Assembly (NCBI RefSeq): GCF_050948175.1
Contig: NC_135207.1
Coordinates: 372,001-436,000, forward strand
Source: Xylocopa sonorina
Lineage: Eukaryota; Arthropoda; Insecta; Hymenoptera; Apidae
DNA: 64,000 bases
Reading direction: 5' to 3'
The position numbers were made by a program, and so were the translations under genes. Within the stretch, counting starts at the first letter, position 1. Each line of letters begins with the position of its first letter. The notes beneath the pieces are model-generated. The model made no database searches. It saw only the letters and a list, made by a program, of their open reading frames with translations, and was not told the DNA's origin. Positions 58,962 through 64,000 of the stretch are shown here, piece after piece.

Positions 58962-60489
58962 ATGTTAAACAAATTTCATATGTCCACATGTATTAAATAT
59001 ACATGCTATTGTGATGCTGATGGTCCTTGAAGACTGACAGCTTTCGATCAATCCACAATCAGTAGTCCCCCAGCAATAGTAACAGACCTCCCAAGAAAAG
59101 TGCACACGGTACACCAGTTGAACATACGTCTCCTACTTCAATATTTTTAATATTGTGGCGGCTAGCAACGAGGCACAATAGAAGGCAACCGCTACAAACA
59201 ACTAGCACGGTTTATGGTATGCGCAGCGATCAAGCCATTTTTGAGGAACCGTTTTAAGCTTTTAATATTTTCGAGCACAAAGTAATTAACTTTCTCCAAC
59301 GGATTCGATGGTACATGCTACTGCCATAAACCGGGGATTTCCGAAGGGTCTCCACCGTCCGCGGTCGAGTAAGCCTCGGTCGTACGGCGCAGGTATTAGG
59401 TCTATCGGAAATCTCGCTACAAACAAAATATGGTAATTGCAAAGACATCCCCCATCTAAGACATCACCGCCCATAGCTTAAAGACGGTGGCTTAAGCGAC
59501 TTTACAAGGCGACTGATTAGAAACAGCAGTCTAACTCGAGAAGCGATCTTGAACAGAAATAAAACTCTTTCTCTGAACACGTTGATTAACTTATCCCTTA
59601 AATATAAAACAGATGAAGCTTAATAAAGAACTAGTCATCGTTATTATTCAATCTATCTATGGGTAATTGTGTTCAGACACGTGGCTGGTGCGGGGAAAGA
59701 CAATCGATCAGCGAAAGGAAAGTGGGGACGAGACTTGAGCATAGCGGCTGAGGAATGTTTCAATCGCAGTTTCGATTGAGCGTTGAAAATCGGCAGTTGT
59801 GTAAAGCGAAGCTCCTTGTTCCGCGTATTATTAGAGTACTACTATTAATCTATAATATTCCCACCTACGAATAAAGAAATTCTACACATATTACTATCGA
59901 TGAACAATTGTTTCCAACAAAAGCACGGTGAAGATTCATTCGAGTTACGTGTGAACCATGATGGAAAACAGATGTGCTTGAGGAGAGTTCGCAACTGAGT
60001 TCATATCAATATAAAAAGGGCGATCGTGTTCTTCTGGATAGTCTGCAACGGAGTAAATAAAATTGTTGAAAGGAGTCATGTGTGAGCCGTGGTGAAGGAC
60101 GGTCGTGTCTTCAAAGAGCGCTCGCAACGGGGAAAGATAATTGTTAAAGGATTTATTGTTATAAGTAAAGACTATGAAAAAAAGTGATATTGTGTAATAC
60201 AAAACCAAAGAACAGTATTAATAAATTTTATTAAAAAGAAAAAAGGTGTTTTTTTTAGTGTTAATTAATAAATAAGTGTATTCTAGAGTAGAGAATAGAA
60301 AGTTAAGTTAATGTAGCTCTTAAGCTAGTGATAGTCTAATAATTAAATAAAAAATAATAGGGTAATCTAAATAAATAATTAAAACTAAGAAATTAAATTA
60401 AAATAGGAAAATGAGAAGTAAGCAATAGAAGAGAAAAGACACCCAAGAAAGAGAGCCCGCATGGTGCTGGAAATGTGCGAAATTAAGCG
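58962..60489 (+). other. Unclassified, possible 5' region of a non-LTR element
   Basis: No gene recognised. The segment from TGTGGCGGCTAGC (about 59154) is GC-intermediate. 59940-60150 shows three loose copies of a phrase of the type GTGTGA(A/G)CC(A/G)TG(A/G)TGG...TCGCAAC(G/T)G. This tandem leader before an ORF1-like region suggests element promoter repeats, but that is inference. Confidence 0.35.
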
Positions 60490-61634
60490 TTGAATAAGAA
60501 AAATGAGAACGAAGATAAAACAAGCGGAAAACTAATATCCATAGAAATGATAAATGTAGCAGCAAAAAGTTGGGATCAAGAAGGAAATTTTGAAATAGGC
60601 GAAGAAACAACGAAGTCAAAAAATAAAAGAATGGAGGGAAAAAGGGGAGAAAATGATACAGAGGAAAGAAAATGGACGCATACTGTTGATGAAAAAGTAA
60701 CGCGGAATAACGAAATGGAAATAGAAGAGAATCTAGAAGAAAAGAAAGAGTCAGAACAGGAAAGCGCGCGGAAAGTGGCGAGCATAAGATCTGGACGGTA
60801 GAAACAAAGGAATGGTGGATCAAGAGTCAAGATACAGGAGAATTCCGTTGGAAAGAAAAAGGCCATTAGAAGAAGGAGAAAAGGAGGAAATATTAACCAA
60901 TAGAAAGGACGAGAAAGCAGGAACGATGCATCTATCCATAAGAACCAAGGACTGCAGAATGGCAAAGAAATCTAAATGAGTGGAAAACAAACGCAATAGA
61001 CGTGAAAGTGAAAGCGGAAGAAAGGTAAAACCATGCATTATCAAAGACGAGAGCGTACGAGTAAGATTAGTAGTAGGGAGAGAAGCAGAGCGTAAGACAG
61101 TAAAGGTGGTAAAAAGTACAGAAAATAGTGAAGATTTAACACCGAAAAGTAAAGATAAAGGTATTGATACAGACGTAATTCATAATTACATCAAAAACAG
61201 AAAAGGTAAAAGTGGGGAGAAGAGTACCTAAAAGAAATACAAAGTAAAGAATATCTAGTAACAATCGCATTAAAAACAATCGAGGAAGTCAAATTTAATT
61301 CTAATATATAAAATAATACACAGCATAAAGTTCACACCAGAAAGTGTTAAGATGATTGGATTCGCCAGAGCAGAGGTCTCATACAAATCGAGAGAAGAGA
61401 CTAACAAGGTTATCCAACAAAGCAGAAATCAGGGAGCGAAATACCAATCAAGCATCCCACTACGAAGTATAACGCGCAAACGCGTTATATATGAATGGGA
61501 AGGCTCCATAGAAAAATTAGAAAAGTTCCTGATGCCGAACCAGAGAAAAATGACGTTCAGCAGTCTGAAGAAAAATAATCATTTGAAAGACGGTAAGGCG
61601 GGCTGGGAAGAGTCCAAGGCGATATCTATATATA
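60490..61634 (+). pseudogene. Non-LTR retrotransposon ORF1-like remnant
   Basis: A very Lys/Glu-rich region (60490-60801, 60980-61231) is followed by 61352-61634, which reads FARAEVSYKSREETNKVI and RKRVIYEWEGSIEKLEKF. The latter resembles the RNA-binding-fold part of insect non-LTR ORF1 proteins ('A.V.F.s..eAN..l'). Stops separate the pieces. The reading frame is cut at 61634 by the Ginger-like element, so the last residues are borrowed from its end. The antisense 141-codon ORF at 60398-60823 is a shadow. Confidence 0.45.
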
Positions 61635-63858
61635 TGTTACAGTGAAACACCGAAATCTGGAGAATGTCGACTTTCACCGGTGAATGTCAACATTCACATA
61701 GTCGCCTGGTGTATGTCCGAAATATTTGCTAAATACCCTTATTTCTGACTTACACCGGTAAATGTTGACATTCACCATGCACTAAGAGTGAATGTTGAAC
61801 ATGTTGGAGATTTATATTTTCTTCTCCATAATTCAGTCGCTATAAAACGCCACAAGGGTGACGTAACTTTTTCGCCTCTCTTTCTGAAAGGAATGACCAA
61901 GAATTTAAAATACACGGTACATTCTACATGAGAAAAGAAAATAATAGTAATAAAAAAATTACTTACTTATGTGATTCAAATCTTATTTATTGCAACAACT
62001 TAAACTATTATGACACTTTGAATTGCACAAGAGTCCCTTGCTTTTACAACTGCATTTATTTGTGGAACAATTCCTTTTGCAATGACAGCGTCTATAGCCT
62101 TGTCCCCCGCTTCTCGAATTAGCTGCAGCTGCTTCTCTCAGCGACATTTCTTGAAAAGAAATCTCATCTAAGGAAAGTAACTTTTCTTTACAAATTACGA
62201 ACTAATTACGTGTGTAAAGCTGCTTAAGGGTACAATTTTTATTTGCCAGTTTATAGAAGTCGGAGTCTTCTATTCCAACAACAACCGCTAACATATTTCG
62301 GTTATCTGGTCGACATCAGGAACTTGTATTCGTACATTATCACCAATTTGAGCAGGAGGAAATTGTTTTTGTGAGGCTCGTAACATTTGTATTGTTTGCA
62401 GTAGAAGATTTTGTTTCGCGGTCGCTCCTTTTGTTGAAATCAACTCGTGTTTTTCGGTCAGAATTTGATGTGAAGACATTGTAGGTTGTAGGTCCTCTTC
62501 AATATTTTTCTTTGGAATATGGTTTTCGGTATGACCACCGCTCTTCAGTTTCAATATTCGCGATTTGTTCGCCAGGCAAAAAAGACGATGTTATGCCTCT
62601 TTTTGCTTTAACGCCAAACATGGCTTCATAAGGACTTTGGCGTATTCCTTCGTGGTATGTAGTGTTCTTGGCAAATTGAACAAAGGATAAACCATCTGAC
62701 CATTTATTTGTATCGTTATCGTTCATCCATGCAGTTAGCATATTCTGTATATCCTGATTGGCCCTTTCAACTGAGCTTTGTGTTTGACTGTGACGAGGCT
62801 TTCCATGGACTATTTTAATATCTTTCCACATAGCGCATAGTTCGGATATGACTTGATTACTAAATTCTCTGCTATTATCTGATTGCAATATTGCTGGTGC
62901 ACCAAATGTTAAAAATATTGAAAGAACGTGATGCGCTACTTCTTCAGCTCTTTTAGTTTTCAAAGGTCGTAGCTGAACAAACTTAGTTAAATGATCTTGA
63001 TACAACATTATGAACTTATATTCGCCATTTCTGTTTGACTGCAGATCTATCAGATCAACTTGACATCTTGAGTTTAATTCAGAACTAACCATTGGCTTCA
63101 CAACAATACCTTTCTTAGGTGCACTGTGTTTCATTTGACACTGTTTGCATAAATTTAAATACAACATTACAACTTCATATGTAATATTTTTGTATTTAAC
63201 TTACAACTCTTTAAACATACGTGTTCTTCCTCCGTGGCCTATTCTGTTGTGAGTTTCATATAGTATACTGTACAATTCTTCATTGGTAACATAATACTGT
63301 ATGTTCGTTTCCCCTGGTTTTAATGGTACAATTAACTTCTCTTCATCATTAATTTTTAAAACATCAAAACGTTTTAGTCGTCTGCAATCCAAAGGTGTTT
63401 GCATTTAATTTTAGCAGAAACCACTTCAGAAAGTATTTTAGAATACTTTTCTTGAGAAAAATAAAAACAATTGTCTTCCCGTTTACCCGCAATTAATGCA
63501 TTTAACTTTTCAAGAAAAAGATCATGATTTACTGCAGTATCCATTTAGTATAAATTAGGGTATCGGAAAAAAAATTAAGAAATGTTGCTCGCGTTATCAA
63601 AGCTTGCATAAGACTGACAAAGCTGATTGACTCCGAGCAGAACAAAGGATTTAGCGGGAGAGAGCCAGTCACTTGTTTTTTGACTCTTCTGTTTTGGACC
63701 TCCACCAGAGCATATCTGTGATTGTCGACACACGCCGGAGAGAGTCCGAATGTACAACAATGTAATGAAATATTCGATCTTTCACCGACGTATTTGGTAT
63801 CTGTTGACATTCACCGGTGAAAGTCGACATTCTCCAATTTCGGTCATTCACGGTAACA
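61635..63858 (-). mobile_element. Ginger-like DNA transposon with long TIRs
   Basis: Long inverted termini: 61635 onward reads TGTTACAGTGAA...CCGAAAT, then GGAGAATGTCGACTTTCACC. The right end, read inward from 63858, gives TGTTACCGTGAA...CCGAAAT and then the same GGAGAATGTCGAC run. Together this is about 55-60 bp with a few mismatches. TATA lies on both sides as a possible 4-bp duplication, ambiguous in a TA repeat. Ginger elements are known for TGTNR termini, 4-bp duplications and a gypsy-type integrase as transposase, all of which fit. Length 2.22 kb. The 61680-61800 region repeats the TTCACCGGTGAATGT motif several times. Confidence 0.87.
62288..63544 (-). pseudogene. KRBA2/Ginger-type integrase-like transposase, nearly intact
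   Basis: Probable start at 63544 (MDTAVNHDLFLEKLNALI). After a shift near 63400 the frame reads RRLKRFDVLKINDEEKLIVP, then the zinc-binding half THNRIGHGG...LYLNLCKQC. An in-frame TAA (near 63201-63203) sits between its His and Cys pairs. The catalytic core is on one frame, 63167-62499: Asp in CQVDLIDLQS, Asp in LQSDNSREF (usual DNGREF, Gly changed to Ser), Glu in SSVERANQDI. A final frame (62554-62288) has PPAQIGDNVRIQVPDVD. Domain order HHCC then DDE is shared with gypsy integrases and vertebrate KRBA2. All three acidic residues are present; one stop and two shifts disable it. Confidence 0.82.
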
Positions 63859-64000
63859 TATATATAAATGAATGTGTGTCTGTCTGTCTGTCTGTACTCG
63901 ATAGATTCAAAAACCATACATCCAATTGCCGTGAAAATTTGGGAAATTATTAGGTATATCCTGTAAGATGTAGATGAGAATAAAGTAAAAACTCGATTGC
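63859..64000. repeat. Right flank with short (TGTC)n
   Basis: TATATAAATGAATGTG followed by five CTGT/TGTC units at about 63874-63895, then AT-rich DNA. Sequence of this type is common at dispersed insect repeats. Nothing more can be said before the window ends. Confidence 0.5.

Noticed and set aside
59300..59480. GC-rich stretch that looked like rRNA or a structured RNA
   Set aside because: No rRNA core sequence could be recognised and no consistent stem set was found; left as unclassified.
60398..60823. 141-codon minus-strand hydrophobic ORF
   Set aside because: It is the complement of a Lys/Glu-rich (AAA/GAA) coding stretch, which always reads as Phe/Leu/Ser on the other strand.

Overview
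This is eukaryotic, AT-rich, heavily repetitive DNA, most likely insect heterochromatin (pericentromeric or subtelomeric). Reasons: long arrays of ~174-179 bp satellite monomers; several piggyBac families with TTAA target duplications; Ty3/gypsy and R1/TRAS-type retrotransposons; a P-element-like transposase; and short degenerate TTAGG/CCTAA (insect telomere-type) stretches. A hymenopteran such as a bee is my best guess, but that is inference. There are no bacterial operons, no CRISPR array, and I recognise no RNA gene. Almost every coding segment is a broken transposon gene. The only candidate host genes are a small three-exon gene at 8824-9647, with a problem at its first splice junction, and two dead copies of a mitochondrial S-adenosylmethionine carrier.

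Layout. 1-6735: satellite A array split by a 1.66-kb LTR-like insertion, grading into satellite B. 6736-10149: LTR-like debris, AT-rich DNA, one dispersed repeat and the small spliced gene. 10150-18100 is the left arm of a large inverted duplication whose right arm is 32350-42888. Both arms carry, in mirror order, an SLC25A26-like pseudogene, an R1/TRAS-like retrotransposon beside TTAGG-like repeats, an unclassified unit and satellite B. The central spacer holds satellite B interrupted by a piggyBac (19571-21964), a 5-kb gypsy element with both LTRs (22317-27288) and a piggyBac nested inside another piggyBac (28153-31600).

The arms differ in informative ways. A ~310-bp piggyBac MITE occupies a TTAA in the right arm that is empty in the left. 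The right arm also has an extra R1-like ORF1 split by a solo LTR. A ~1.65-kb block of the arms is nearly identical, whereas the rest looks roughly 10% diverged, which suggests arm-to-arm gene conversion.

42888-64000: satellite B with a small solo LTR, a decayed gypsy element of a second family, AT-rich DNA, a solo LTR of the first gypsy family, two more piggyBac remnants, a P-element-like pseudogene invaded by an ~800-bp TTTA microsatellite, a non-LTR ORF1 remnant, and finally a well-preserved DNA transposon (61635-63858). That last element has long inverted repeats and a gypsy-type integrase as its transposase (Ginger/KRBA2-like). It and the palindrome are the most interesting things here. 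I found no convincing new defence or regulatory system. Identity figures are by eye, not by alignment.
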